From Thereva unica (Eukaryota; Arthropoda; Insecta; Diptera; Therevidae), in the NCBI GenBank assembly GCA_949987705.1, contig CATLJY010000148.1:62001-126000 (forward strand): a stretch of DNA of 64,000 nucleotides, given 5' to 3'. The notes under the pieces are model-generated. The model did not search any database, had not been told where the DNA came from, and saw only the letters and a list, made by a program, of their open reading frames with translations. Made by a program: the position numbers and the translations under genes. Shown one piece after another: positions 22,371 to 33,445 of this stretch (position 1 is its first letter; every line of letters begins with the position of its first letter).

Positions 22371-23801
22371 CTCGTGACCTCATTCATAAACCTCTGGAAG
22401 GTTTGGGCAGCATTACGTAACCCGAATGGCATACGGGTAAATTCGTATAAGCCAAACGGCGTAATTATTGCAGTCTTATGGAGGTCTTCTGATGGTATAT
22501 GATGATACGCTCGTACCAAATCTACCTTCGAGAAGATTGTGGTGCCTTGCAAATGCACGGAAAAATTTTGTATGTGCGGGATAGGGTATCTATCCGGCAC
22601 TGTGACTGCATTCAGGCGACGGTAGTCGCCGCATGGTCTCCAATCATGTGAGTCCCGTTTAGGGACCATATGATGTGGAGATGCTGCGGGGGACGACGAA
22701 GGTCGACAAATCCCCAATTGAACCATATGTTCGAATTCTAGTTTCCCCACCTTCAGCTTCTCTGGGTGGAGTCGCCGGGCGGTGATAAAAGGAATTTGTT
22801 ACAATGTGATGTTGGACATTGTGCTTAACCGGAAGGTTAAAATTCGGAGGTTTAGCTAACGAAGGATACTTCGCTAGGAGCTCTTTATAAATAACTTTAA
22901 TTTGGCATTTTACTGACTCGGGTTGATAGTCGATTGTAGAACAAACGTTAATCCGAAAATTAGTGTGTGAGTCGACTAGCTGTCGATATTTAAAATCGAC
23001 GGACAGCTCGAACTTCGTTAAGAAGTCGGCACCGAGTATGGCTTTGGAAATGTCGGCAATAATAAAGCTGTAAACATGTCGTCGGCGAAAGCCGAGATGA
23101 AGTTCAAGTAACTTGGTGCCGAAAGTGCGGATAACTGTTCCATTGGCCGCTCGCAAAAGCAGATTTGGACACCCATTGTGTTTTGGAAATGATGATGCAG
23201 GAACAAGTGAAACGTCCGAGCCGGAATCGATTAAAAAATCGATACGATTATTATTGTCTCGGACGAAGAGACGATATGAGCGACCCGATATGTGATCGCC
23301 CAATGTTGAAACGGTCCCCTGACCACTTAGTTTTTTTGATGAGTGGCCTTTGGGGCCTTTTTACTAAATGAGCAGGGACTCTTGCATTTAGTAGCTTTAA
23401 GGCCATGAGTCTTATGGTACCAACACATCGTGCCCCCTTGATTGCTGGAGCTACGAATGTGACTCTATTATCTCTACCGGATTTCTTACGCCATCCCGGT
23501 GTTGTGCTCCGCCCTCGCCGTGAACTTGAGCTCTGACGCTGGTTCATCCTGAGAACAAGAGCTTTAAGCTGGTTGAGGTCACCTTGTAGTGACTCCAAGG
23601 TCAGTCCGGGAGATTTAGAGGCGCTTACTGCAGATGCATATACACCAGCGTGTAGGAGAACCTCCCACACGTTATCTGCCGCACCTGCTGTTCGAAAGGT
23701 TTGTCTTTCGACCCAGCAAGCACTACCTGGATAGCTTGTGGAAGACGACGCTCCCACAGTCTTGCCACCAATTCTGACGTCATGGCGGTACTGGTACCTG
23801 C
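22371..23801 (-). pseudogene. Gypsy B gag end, protease and N-terminal RT
   Basis: From high coordinates: gag C-terminal half (SKSPGLTLESLQGDLNQLK, about 23580-23610), a zinc-knuckle-like CWYHKTHGLKATKCKSPC near 23400-23440 (other frame), aspartic protease with FLIDSGSDVSLVPA near 23225-23260 and AILGADFL, then RT ([53 protein letters not shown]) ending at MNEVTSR where the hAT inserts. Frameshifts lie near 23440, 23270 and 22790. The same domain order and related gag finger occur in Gypsy C, so B and C are relatives. Confidence 0.9.
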
Positions 23802-23813
23802 CAGTGTTGGGCA

Positions 23814-24020
23814 TTAATCAATTAAATTTTCAATCAATTAATTAATTGATTAAAAAATTAATTGCGATTAATTTAATTGCAATTAAAATTAATTGTGATT
23901 GAACTATTAATTGCACCCCACAATTAATTTATTTGGATTAATCTGTATTAATTGTATATTAGAACTAATTCAATTGCAATTAATTTATCAATTGCAATTA
24001 ATTTTGTCAATTGTTCTAAA
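23814..24020. repeat. Left subterminal AATTAATTG-rich array
   Basis: About 200 bp composed almost entirely of overlapping CAATTAATTAATTG-type palindromes. The matching right-hand block is at 32040-32280. Possibly transposase-binding sites (inference). Confidence 0.85.
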
Positions 24021-24149
24021 AAACAATTAAAACTAACAATTATTCCGCTTCAATATAGATATAGACACTCCAATTTTATATGATGGTGCCATTTTTTGGA
24101 GAATCATTCATATAAAGAGCATAATATGAAAAAAAAAAAAAAAAAAAAA

Positions 24150-25465
24150 AAAAAATGGGGAGTATGGCGCCCAAAATGGCAGAAAGAAGAAAAATTCAAA
24201 ATGGGGGACTAGTTTTGGCAATTGTGTTCCGATTGTGCTGAAAATTAGTGTCGGGGGGTTTTGAGGGATCCAAATGACAAATTTGGGGTTAAAATTTTAA
24301 AATTCAAAATGGCGGACTAGTTTTGGCAATTGTGTTCCGATTGTACTGAAAATTAGTGTCGGGGGGTTTTGAGGGATCCAAATGACAAATTTGTGGTTAA
24401 AATTTTAAAATTCAAAATGGCGGACTAGTTTTGGCAATTGTGTTCCGATTGTACTGAAAATTAGTGTCGGGAGTTTTGAGGGATCCAATTGACAAATTTG
24501 TGGTCAAAATTTTAAAATTCAAAATGGCGGACTAATTTTTGCAATTGTGTTCCGATTGTAATGAAAATTTGTGTCAGGGGGTTTTGAGGGATCCAAATGA
24601 CAAAATTTTAAAATTCAAAATGGCGGACTAATTTTGGCAATTGTGTTCCGATTGTAATGAAAATTAGTGTCGAGGGGTTTTGAGGGTCCAAATGACAAAT
24701 TTGTGGTCAAAATTTTAAAATTCACAATGGCGGACTAGTTTTGGCAATTGTGTTCCGATTGTAATGTAAATTAGTGTCAGGGGGTTTTGAGGGATCCAAA
24801 TGACAAATTTGTGGTCAAAATTTTAAAATTCAAAATGGCGGACTAATTTTTGCAATTGTGATTGTAATGAAAATTTGTGTCAGGGGGTTTTGAGGGATCC
24901 AAATGACAAATTTGTAGTCAAAATTTTAAAATTCAAAATGGCGGACTAATTTTGGCAATTGTGTTCCGATTGTAATGAAAATTAGTGTCGAGGGGTTTTG
25001 AAGGATCCAAATGACAAATTTGTGGTCAAAATTTTAAAATTCAAAATGGCGGACTAGTTTTGGCAATTGTGTTCCGATTGTAATGTAAATTAGTGTCAGG
25101 GGGTTTTGAGGGATCCAAATGACAAATATGTGGTCAAAATTTTAAAATTCAAAATGGCGGACTAATTTTTGCAATTGTGTTCCGATTGTAATGAAAATTT
25201 GTGTCAGGGGGTTTTGAGGGATCCAAATGACAAATTTGTGATCAAAATTTTAAAATTCAAAATGGCGGACTAATTTTGGCAATTGTGTTCCGATTGTAAT
25301 GAAAATTAGTGTCGAGGGGTTTTGAGGGATCCAAATGACAAATTTGTGGCCAAAATTTTAAAATTCAAAATGGCGGACTAATTTTGGCAATTGTGCTCTG
25401 ATTGTAATGAAAATTAGTGTCGAGGGGTTTTGAGGGATCCAAATGACAAATTTTTGGTTAACACT
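24150..25465 (+). repeat. ~107-bp tandem array, about 12 copies
   Basis: Unit contains AAATTCAAAATGGCGGACTA, TTGTGTTCCGATTGTAATGA and GGGGTTTTGAGGGATCCAAA. Starts of GGACTA-type landmarks: 24206, 24314, 24421, 24528, 24624, 24732, 24839, 24942, 25049, 25157, 25266, 25374; a degenerate thirteenth lies near 25571. It is preceded by an A-run at about 24127-24153. Units differ by substitutions and small deletions. Confidence 0.95.
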
Positions 25466-25469
25466 CCCT

Positions 25470-26400
25470 CAGTGAGTGACTTCGAGCGTATAATGTCAAA
25501 TTAGAATAATCCTTTTATTTACTCTTTTCTTTTAGAATCTATTTTAATAAAATTTGCCAATTCAAAATGGTGGACTACTTTTGGCAATGGTATTCCAATT
25601 GCAATGAAAATCGGTGTGGGGGTTTTTAAAGACACAAAGGACGAATTTTTAGTAAAAATTTATGAATTCCAAATCCACTGCTGATCCGGTAAAAAAAATT
25701 CGATTTGGGTCCCATTAAATTCAACATTATAGTGAAACACGTGCCGAGTATGAATAGTATGGGAGCATTTGTTACAAAATATAGTTTAGTTAAATTTAAA
25801 AAATAGAGATAGAGATAGTTGATGTTGAAATTTTAGTGGAAAAAAATACATACTCTGAAAGGTGCTGAGGTGGAGAGCTTTGACTTATGTAGTTTTAGAT
25901 GGGTGGGAGTATCATTGCTACCATATTCATGAAAATAGGTCCTAGGGTTACTTAAATTCAGGGTGATACGTAAACCTGCACCAACACAAAATCGCACTAG
26001 CGGCTAAACCATTACGACTCCAACCACCCCCTTTCCCTCCCATACTATCCAAAACCTAACCAAAGTCAGCCGCTTTGAAAAATCAACGTATACTGTATAT
26101 CAAAAACGAAACCGTAATGTTTTTTTTCGCGTTGTAGTGGTGTATTTTATGTTATATGGTAAAGCGAATTACCGTGAAAATTGGCATGAATATAATACGC
26201 GTTAATACTGATCATGGGCGCAATAACAGTACTTGTTCCTTATAACCCTAATAAAATGTACTATCAATAACCAATCTCCAAAAACTTAAACAAAAATATA
26301 TATCATAAAAAAATGTATGTGTGTCTGGGCACATTTTGGAAATTAAGACCTCTATGGTCATATGTCCAAATCAATCTTAGTACCACAGAAGGATAAAGGT
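25470..26400. other. Element interior, no gene seen
   Basis: Includes the last degenerate array unit (25550-25650). The rest is AT-rich without recognisable coding. Confidence 0.4.
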
Positions 26401-26628
26401 CAATAAATTTTGTATATACAATAATACATAATACGTAATCCGTAATATATAATACATATGTAAATAATACATAGAACATAATTCATGGTACATATTACAC
26501 AATATAGTACATAGTAGTAGTGAATAATACATAGTTCATAGTAAATAGTACATAGCACTTAGTACATAGAACATAATACATAGAACATTGTACATAGTAC
26601 ATAGTGCATAGTAAATAGTACATAATAC
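26400..26628 (+). repeat. Short TACATAG/TACATAATA array (left)
   Basis: Degenerate ~7-10-bp units in the same orientation as the larger array at 30620-31640, i.e. not inverted, unlike the flanking 250-bp repeats. Confidence 0.85.
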
Positions 26629-26882
26629 CATAGAATAATAAAGCTTACTCATAAAGAAGTCTCAACCCATATAAGAAATCGCCAACCAAATTTGCTTTAC
26701 CTCCCATTGAGTTTACCTCGGCCTGAAGCTTCAAATCATGAAATAATTGACGGGGTTGTGATATTGGTTGTAAGCTTTGTGGAAGGTGGAATGCATTGGG
26801 ACCTATCTGCTTGAGCTTATTGCTTAATGAATAAAATCGGCTAGTTGTGTATGAAAATATTTGAATGTAGTTTTACGGCCAT
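26629..26882 (+). repeat. Left ~250-bp inverted repeat around the transposase
   Basis: Reverse complement of about 30367-30614. The middle 116 bp (for example TTTACCTCGGCCTGAAGCTT) differ at roughly four positions from the partner; the innermost part around CGGCTAGTTGTGT is more diverged and carries a ~15-bp length difference. Confidence 0.9.
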
Positions 26883-26950
26883 GTTCAATGCAGGTTACCG
26901 TGTTTTATTATTTTAGTTTGCTAACACAGTCCAAGTGTGTTTAAGAAAAA

Positions 26951-29698
26951 TTATTTATTTTGTAATATCGACAACTTTCTTTTAGCTTGATATTCTTTAG
27001 TTGCGTTCATTTTTTCAGTCCACCATTGACAATTTTTGCGTAATAATACCAATATCATATAGTCTAACAATTTATAATGATGCTCGTAACATGGATTATC
27101 ATTAGAAAACCAGGAAGAAAATTTTGGAATCCCTTTTGTAGTTTCTATGCACTCATTTATAATTAGCTTTTTAATACCTTTCATTTCACAAGAGACTGTT
27201 GAAATTCGATCAAAAATTTTGATGTGTATTAAACACAAGTCAAAAAAGAATTCAGTTGGAGCATTCAAACTTCCAAAGTCTGATGATTTTGAATAATTTT
27301 TAAAGAATATAAATCTTTCTGACTCATTTTCAAGATTGATTATTTCATCTGATCGCTTCATTTCATTAAGACAGAGGCTGCAATCGTTTGATGCCAAAAA
27401 TTTCTTAATTACAAATCCCGCAAAATATCTTAATGAAGCATTTTTTAACACACAATCAGCATTTGAGTTTATATTACCAACGCAATCCAGTAAAATATCT
27501 TCGTGAATTACCAGGGGCTCCCCCACATCGTTTGAGGAAATAACTTCGCTTCTATAAGGCTCCGCAATTTCAGATTTTGCAGTTTCAGTTTCCTCATTTG
27601 ATTCATTTTTTTCAAAAACTATGAAATCTTCATTATCATGCTCGCAATTACTGAATTCTGAGTTCATTATTATTTTATTAGATAGAATTCTTCCAACAAT
27701 ATGGTTAAAGTCATAAAGGGAAGGATTTTTGTTATTTCCGCCTTTATATCTAATTAAGGAAAAGACATTTTCAACTACGTCACTATTAAATTTATAAGCC
27801 AGTAAGAACTCTTTATCCAAATAAGATTCAAAAATATGATCTGATAAACCTAAAATGCAATTGATTGCTTGTACTAAACCATCGAAACAATATATTTTTT
27901 TGGGGGTTTTTACCTCCACAGTTTGAAGATATCTTTTCATATTTTCTAAATTTAATTTAATAAATCCTTCCTTTCTTACAGCCGATTTATAAATATTTTT
28001 ATTAAAAGGTTGCTTACTGTTTAGCATATCAAATAAATTGTTCAATTTTTCGAAAAACTCAGCTGTAGGAAGTGCGTTTGGGGTAGCTTCATTACTAAAT
28101 TGCCGCAAAGCATGAGTTGTTTTTATGGCAGAGCTGCAAGTATGGCTTAGTACTTGTACAGCGTAACTCACCTTCATTTTCTGCCAAGTATCAGGATAAA
28201 TATGCTTTGCTGTAATTTTTGTGCACATTTTGGTAGTCTTTTTTTGTTCCAAATTATATAATTCTTTAACGACATTCCAACTAACTTCACCATCTTCACA
28301 AACAATGTTGTATTTCATGATTGTGTTGCGAATAGATTTGAATAAGTGTGGGACGTCATGCATGGCAAAGATTTTTTGGCAATTATATTCAAAATATGGG
28401 GTGTCATAGGAAACTCCCAAACGTTTAAATACACTGCGGTTATTCGAAGCCTGATCACACACAATTACCTTTACATTAAGACCAATATCACTGCAATAGT
28501 CAATATTTTCCTTAATTTTCGTTTCTAGAGCTTGTGCTTTAATCGAAGTATCTATCGAATAATAGCTTATAATAATCTTTGAATTTGTAAAAATACCTCT
28601 TATCATAAAAAGACAAACATGTTTGGCAATATTTTTGCTTTTGATGTCTCCTAAATCAACGTAACCAATAATTTCGTCTTTGGAAGAATCATAAAGTAGT
28701 TCTCTTCTTATAGCCATTTCATCGAATATTAAAACTACTAATTTATCTTCGTCAGACCACTTTAAAATTATTTTACTTAAATACTCTTTCACATTACAAT
28801 TAACTCCAGCAGAACAATTTTTAATTGGTAACCACCGATATATTGAAGATATTGAAGGCAAGTTGAATGTCAAGGTTTTTCTCATAAATTGATATGAGCT
28901 GGGAGATTTATAATGTAAGTTTTGTGCCAACATTTTTGCATCATCCGACCATACCTTGGTCTTAGATTTTTTGCACAATAACATTTTTGCAAAAGTTTTT
29001 GATGACGAAGCAATATTCTCAACAGAATCAATTAAAGCTGCCAGGGATTTGTTGACATTTTTCACAGGTTTCAATTTTTGTTTGTTTTTGTTTTTTATCT
29101 TTAAAAGAGAAAGTCTGGATTTACATAACCTTGACTTTTGCCTCAACTTAGCCTGCAATATTTTATTTTGTTTTTTTAAAATATTATTTTGATTCATATA
29201 ATATTTCAAGTTTTTTTCAGCTTTTAAGCAATTTGCACAAAAGGAAATCTCTTCCGTATTCTGAGTAAGTCCAATATGATAATTTGGTAAATCTTCTAAT
29301 CTCAATTCATTGCTTATTTGTCGTTTGTACGATTTACCGGAAAACAAAACAGGAATATGATCTGAATCAGAATCATCTATTGAATTGAAATTAGAAGTAG
29401 TTTGAGTTAAAGGAAACTGATTACCAAAAACCTCTCCAAGATGTAGAGAGGGCACTGCATTTTTCTTAAGTTTTTTTTTCCCAATACAAACTTGTGGAAA
29501 GTGCTTCGAACATATATAAGGTTTTTTGGGTTTTGGGCCACAAGTTAAACCAACAGCTTGTACCCATCTCTCAAATAAATCGCTTCCTTTAGTAGGAAAA
29601 TTAAAAAAACTAGTATAAGGGGAATTTCTTTTTGTCGTGCGGCAAGAAGGAACTTCACAGCGCACTCCCCATTCTTTACGTCTTTTAACGGTTTCCAT
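26951..29698 (-). CDS. P-element superfamily transposase with THAP domain (THAP9-like), apparently intact
   Basis: A single open frame of 915 codons from ATG at 29698, without stops or shifts. Residues 14-85 form a THAP zinc finger: C14, C19, C63, H66, with conserved F34-P35, W45, F67 and AVPSL at 81-85 (the AVPTIF-box position). A Lys/Leu-rich coiled-coil-like stretch (about 160-200) follows. The RNase H-like catalytic region has FDEMAIRREL, then VCDQASNNR and AMHDVPHLFKSIRN; near the C-terminus VVENVFSLIRYKGGNN matches the Glu-containing motif of P/THAP9 transposases. Length fits the family (Drosophila P about 750, human THAP9 about 900). It would act in the nucleus, binding element ends and cutting DNA. 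Flanked by a ~250-bp inverted repeat pair. It is the best-preserved DNA transposase here. Confidence 0.92.
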   Translation of the reverse strand: METVKRRKEWGVRCEVPSCRTTKRNSPYTSFFNFPTKGSDLFERWVQAVGLTCGPKPKKPYICSKHFPQVCIGKKKLKKNAVPSLHLGEVFGNQFPLTQTTSNFNSIDDSDSDHIPVLFSGKSYKRQISNELRLEDLPNYHIGLTQNTEEISFCANCLKAEKNLKYYMNQNNILKKQNKILQAKLRQKSRLCKSRLSLLKIKNKNKQKLKPVKNVNKSLAALIDSVENIASSSKTFAKMLLCKKSKTKVWSDDAKMLAQNLHYKSPSSYQFMRKTLTFNLPSISSIYRWLPIKNCSAGVNCNVKEYLSKIILKWSDEDKLVVLIFDEMAIRRELLYDSSKDEIIGYVDLGDIKSKNIAKHVCLFMIRGIFTNSKIIISYYSIDTSIKAQALETKIKENIDYCSDIGLNVKVIVCDQASNNRSVFKRLGVSYDTPYFEYNCQKIFAMHDVPHLFKSIRNTIMKYNIVCEDGEVSWNVVKELYNLEQKKTTKMCTKITAKHIYPDTWQKMKVSYAVQVLSHTCSSAIKTTHALRQFSNEATPNALPTAEFFEKLNNLFDMLNSKQPFNKNIYKSAVRKEGFIKLNLENMKRYLQTVEVKTPKKIYCFDGLVQAINCILGLSDHIFESYLDKEFLLAYKFNSDVVENVFSLIRYKGGNNKNPSLYDFNHIVGRILSNKIIMNSEFSNCEHDNEDFIVFEKNESNEETETAKSEIAEPYRSEVISSNDVGEPLVIHEDILLDCVGNINSNADCVLKNASLRYFAGFVIKKFLASNDCSLCLNEMKRSDEIINLENESERFIFFKNYSKSSDFGSLNAPTEFFFDLCLIHIKIFDRISTVSCEMKGIKKLIINECIETTKGIPKFSSWFSNDNPCYEHHYKLLDYMILVLLRKNCQWWTEKMNATKEYQAKRKLSILQNK

Positions 29699-30366
29699 AT
29701 TTATCCAAAATTAAATATAAGGAAAATACTTACTTACTCAAATTCTTAGTACTTACTCTCTCACAACTAAAAACAAAATTTACTTAATAAATACCTAATG
29801 AGGTGCTCGCATTACCTCATAAATAATAGCAACACATACACTTTCATTCACTTTGTTTAGTTATAATTATAGTTTAAGATAGTTTATTTAGAAAACTAGA
29901 TTGTAATTATTGTATATAGATGAAAGTGAGTAGTCCTAATCAGGATAGTATATAACAGTATATAAGAATAGTACAAGAATCCCTACTGTAAATACGAGGG
30001 AATTTTGTATAGAAAGTACTAACTGTTCAATACTCAGCGACTACAGGGCGCCTAAAGGGTTTTAACTCTGCGCTCTGTCGCTGCGCACAATATTTAAATA
30101 AATATATAATATTATCTTAACATAAGGTTTTATTTAAAGGAAAGTTGTGAACGATTATTACACTTAGCTCAAAATATATCTCGCAGTTATTAAAAAGTGA
30201 ACTGTCACTGAAAATCGCAAAGAAGCAATTCACTTAAAAATCCAAAATTCTAAAGAAAAATTTTGAAGAATCAAGTGTGCATCGGACAAAAAAAGTGCTA
30301 TCATTATCCCACTACCCAAGCGCCATAAAATGCTCTCTTTCATTTCCACACCCCGGTTATTTCAGT
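29699..30366. other. 5' flank of the P-type transposase gene
   Basis: AT-rich DNA in which a promoter would be expected, but no convincing motif could be singled out. No other gene seen. Confidence 0.35.
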
Positions 30367-30614
30367 GGAAGCCTGAAAAAACTACAAATTGAAATGTTTT
30401 CTTTCACACACAACTAGCCGCTGGCGCATCTATCAGATGCGTCCCAATACATTCCACCTTCCACAAAGCTTATAACCAATATCACAACCCCGTCAATTAC
30501 TTCGTGATTTGAAGCTTCAGGCCGAGGTAAACTCAATGGGAGGTAAAGCAAATTTGGTTGGCGATTTCTTATATGGGTTGAGACTTCTTTATGCGTAAGC
30601 TTTGTTATTCTATG
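30367..30614 (-). repeat. Right ~250-bp inverted repeat around the transposase
   Basis: Partner of 26629-26882. It ends outward at TTATTCTATGA, immediately followed by the TACATAG-type array. Confidence 0.9.
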
Positions 30615-31640
30615 ATAATACATAATAGATAATACAAAACATAATACATAGTTCATAGTACATAGTGCAAGTACCTAGTACATAGTACATAATACTTTTT
30701 ACATAGAACATAGTATATAGTGTTTGGTACAAAGTACATAATATTTAGTAGAAAATACATAATACAGAGTATAAAGTGCAAAGTACATAGCAGCTAACAC
30801 ATAGTTCATAATACTTAGTCATAGTACAGAATAAATAGTACATAATCGCAGTACATAGTATATAATACCTAATACATAGTACATTGTGAACAGTATATGG
30901 TACCTAATCATAGCCCCCAATACATAGTACATAATACATAGTACAAAGTACATAGTACATACTTCATAGTACATAATTCATAGTAAGTAGCACATAGTCC
31001 GTAATGCAAAGTACATAATACCTAGTACATAGCAGATTATACATAGTACATAATACCTTGTACATAGTACATAGCACATAAAACATAGTTGACAGTATAT
31101 AGTAGGTAGTATATAGTCCAAAATAAATAATATATAATACATAGTACAAAGTACAAAATATATAGTTCATAGTACATAATTCATAGTAAATAGCACATAG
31201 TCCGTAATGCAAAGTACATAATACCTAGTACATAGAAGATTATACATAGTACATAATACCTTGTGCATAGTAAATAGCACATAAAACATAGTTGACAGTA
31301 TATAGTAGGTAGTATATAGTCCAAAATAAGTAGTACATAATACATAATACATAGTACAAAGTACATAGTACATAGTTCATAGTACATAATTCAAAGTAAA
31401 TAGCACATAGTCCGTAATGCAAAGTACATAATACCTAGTACATAGCAGATTATACATAGTACATAATACCTTGTGCATAGTACATAGCACATAAAACATA
31501 GTTGACAGTATATAGTCCATAATAAATAGTACATAGTACATACCGCATAGTACATAGTCCGTGTACATAGTACCTAATACATAGTGCATAACACTTAGTA
31601 TATAGCACGTAGTACATAATGCTATATGTTACATAATAAT
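30615..31640 (+). repeat. Large TACATAG-type array with higher-order periodicity
   Basis: About 1 kb of degenerate 7-10-bp units. A higher-order period is visible: CACATAGTCCGTAATGCAAA recurs at about 30991, 31194 and 31404, spacing 203 and 210 bp. The many Tyr/Leu/Cys-rich open frames over it are translation of the repeat, not genes. Confidence 0.93.
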
Positions 31641-32039
31641 ATATAATACACTAGTCCCTCCTTAAACACAAAACGAAAAATAGCAAAAAAAATCAAACAC
31701 AAAACGAAATTCTCTTCTGTAAAAAATTCTCTTCCGGTCAAACAAAAAAACATAAAATAAAAAAATCTCTTCTAAAAGATTGCTCCATTGATTTCGATTT
31801 CGAAAAATGTTGAAAATGGCACAACTAGAATGTTATTATAGATAATTCATACAATACAAACTAAAATCCCCAAAGCCAAATTGTTCCCCCACGGCACGCA
31901 AAAAATTGACCGTGACGCAAAGGTGCGCAACGTGGCTAAAAAAGTTTTTACTTTAAAAACTAAAAACACGCTTTTTAAAATGAACTAATAAAAGATAACA
32001 TACCATTAATAAATTTTAATTTTTAGTTTTTAATCAAAT
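31641..32039. other. Element interior, no gene seen
   Basis: AT-rich; two AAACACAAAACGAAA-type words near 31670 and 31695. No coding supported. Confidence 0.4.
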
Positions 32040-32288
32040 CCATAAAAATGATTGACAATTGATTAATCGTCTTTAATTGTGGAAACTCACGACTAACAAT
32101 TAATTAATTGTTAATTGCGAATTTTCACAATTACAATTAATTAATTGTTAATTGCAATAGACGCGATTAACAATTAATTAATTGTTAATTGCGAGTTTTC
32201 ACAATTACAATTAATTAATTGTTAATTGCAGTAGACGTGATTAACAATTAATTAATTGTCAATTTTTAATCGTCCAGAAATTTAGTTT
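32040..32288. repeat. Right subterminal AATTAATTG-rich array
   Basis: At least four spaced copies of ACAATTAATTAATTGT separated by ~30-40 bp (about 32096, 32130, 32170, 32208, 32243), mirroring the left end. Confidence 0.85.
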
Positions 32289-32300
32289 TGCCCAACACTG

Positions 32301-32560
32301 GTACCTGCTAATCCTTGAAAGGACCTGAGGAAGTCAGAGGGTTTCTTATCCCCCGGTTCCTGCATGGATAGGAGTTGTTCGATACGTTTCGTCTCAGATA
32401 GGCCGTATTTGTCCAAGAGTAGACGTTTCTCTTCGTCGTATCTTGCGGTCGTAATGTCCCGCAAGACATGTAGGACTGAAGAAATCGCATCCTTTGGGAG
32501 TGCCGGGGAATTCCAAAAGACTTTGCACAAAAGCATAGCCGACTTGCATCAAGTAATGAA
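32301..32560 (-). pseudogene. Gypsy B gag, N-terminal block
   Basis: Reads PALPKDAISSVLHVLRDI, EEKRLLLDKYGLSETKRIEQ and KKPSDFLRSFQGLAGT, which is the usual Gypsy gag order (the KKPS-LL motif also occurs in Gypsy C gag as [10 protein letters not shown]). It continues in frame after the 23802-32300 insertion. It breaks off at about 32555, replaced by an ATTT-rich tract, so the gag start is missing. Confidence 0.85.
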
Positions 32561-33080
32561 AAAATTAATTTATTTATTTATTTATTGTCAGTGTCAGTTA
32601 AAAAATGAAAACAAACAAAAAACCAGAAAAAAATCAATCACAGTTTCATTTAAAGAAATATAATTTAAAACCAATCAGTAATAAATAGTGTATGTAATTA
32701 AATAAAATTGTAAAATACAGTTGTAGTAAGACTTATAGAAAAGTGTAAATAAATAAACTTTCATCGTTGTAATTATTTGTGAATATTATTTGGAGATTAA
32801 AGGCAAGTACACATTGGGCGTTTTGAAATGCGCGCTTTTGAAATGAGCGTTTTACGAATCAAAGAGCTCCTATCAGATGTACACATGCAATCGCGCGCTT
32901 TTGACCAAGCGCACGTGAAGCGCGCGGTTCGAGATTTTCGTTAGAACGCGCGTTTCACGGACGCTTGCAGGGTGTTTTGAGATACATACGACGCCTACTT
33001 GTTGTACATTCTAACTCGCGCTTTTATACAGAAAAAACGTATTTGTTGGAAAATAAAAAAATTGAAAGCGAACATTTTGA
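32561..33080. other. Unrecognised DNA with GCGCGC-rich patch
   Basis: Starts with a TTTA microsatellite (32563-32587). A stretch rich in GCGCGCTTTTGA and GCGTTTTACG (about 32815-33030) looks like a MITE fragment. No gene. Confidence 0.4.
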
Positions 33081-33081
33081 T

Positions 33082-33445
33082 ACGTTCAAAAACTCCCGTG
33101 GTTAACCATGGTGTAGTTAAATTTTAACCATGCTCGGGAGCATGGTTAGCGATAGTTAAGAAGAAGAAGAGTAAAAACAATTTTTAGACATTTGTTTTAA
33201 TGTTAATAATGAACAAATCAAAGTGGGATTTGTGAGATTATTTTAAATAAATAATTATTGGAAATAATTGAGGCAAATAGCCAACACTATTTTATGGAAA
33301 AAAATTTAAATTTTCTTTACCACGTAGTTAACCACGGTGCGTTCAAAAACCTCCATGGTTAAACATAAACTTTCGTGGTTAAGTGAAGTGATGTAGCATA
33401 ACCACAACTTACCTCGTGGTTTACTATAGTAAGGTTTTTGAACGC
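33082..33445. repeat. Foldback repeat, CGTTCAAAAAC ends
   Basis: Ends ACGTTCAAAAACTCCCGTGG (33082) and GTTTTTGAACGC (33434-33445). A third internal copy of GCGTTCAAAAACCTCCATGG lies near 33341, and TAACCACG/CGTGGTTA words recur between. It may be two overlapping Harbinger-type MITEs (inference). Confidence 0.55.

Larger units (their letters stand above)
23802..32300 (-). mobile_element. 8.5-kb DNA transposon carrying a P-superfamily (THAP) transposase
   Basis: Perfect 12-bp TIR CAGTGTTGGGCA (23802-23813; inverted 32289-32300) and perfect 8-bp duplication GTACCTGC (23794-23801; 32301-32308) within the Gypsy B gag, whose reading frame resumes on the other side. Inside, from left: AATTAATTG-rich subterminal DNA, a ~107-bp tandem array, TACATAG-type repeats, a ~250-bp inverted repeat, the transposase on the minus strand, the inverted partner, a second larger TACATAG array, and AATTAATTG-rich DNA again. 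Both P and hAT superfamilies make 8-bp duplications. The transposase argues for P, while a CAG-starting short TIR is also hAT-like. Either it is one large P-type element or a P element sits inside a hAT shell. Confidence 0.85.

Noticed and set aside
30964..31589. Several minus frames rich in Tyr, Leu and Cys
   Set aside because: They are readings of the TACATAG-type array in different frames and have no independent coding signal.
24150..31640. Possible CRISPR array because of regularly spaced repeats
   Set aside because: Units are contiguous tandem repeats without unique spacers, in an animal transposon context with no cas genes.
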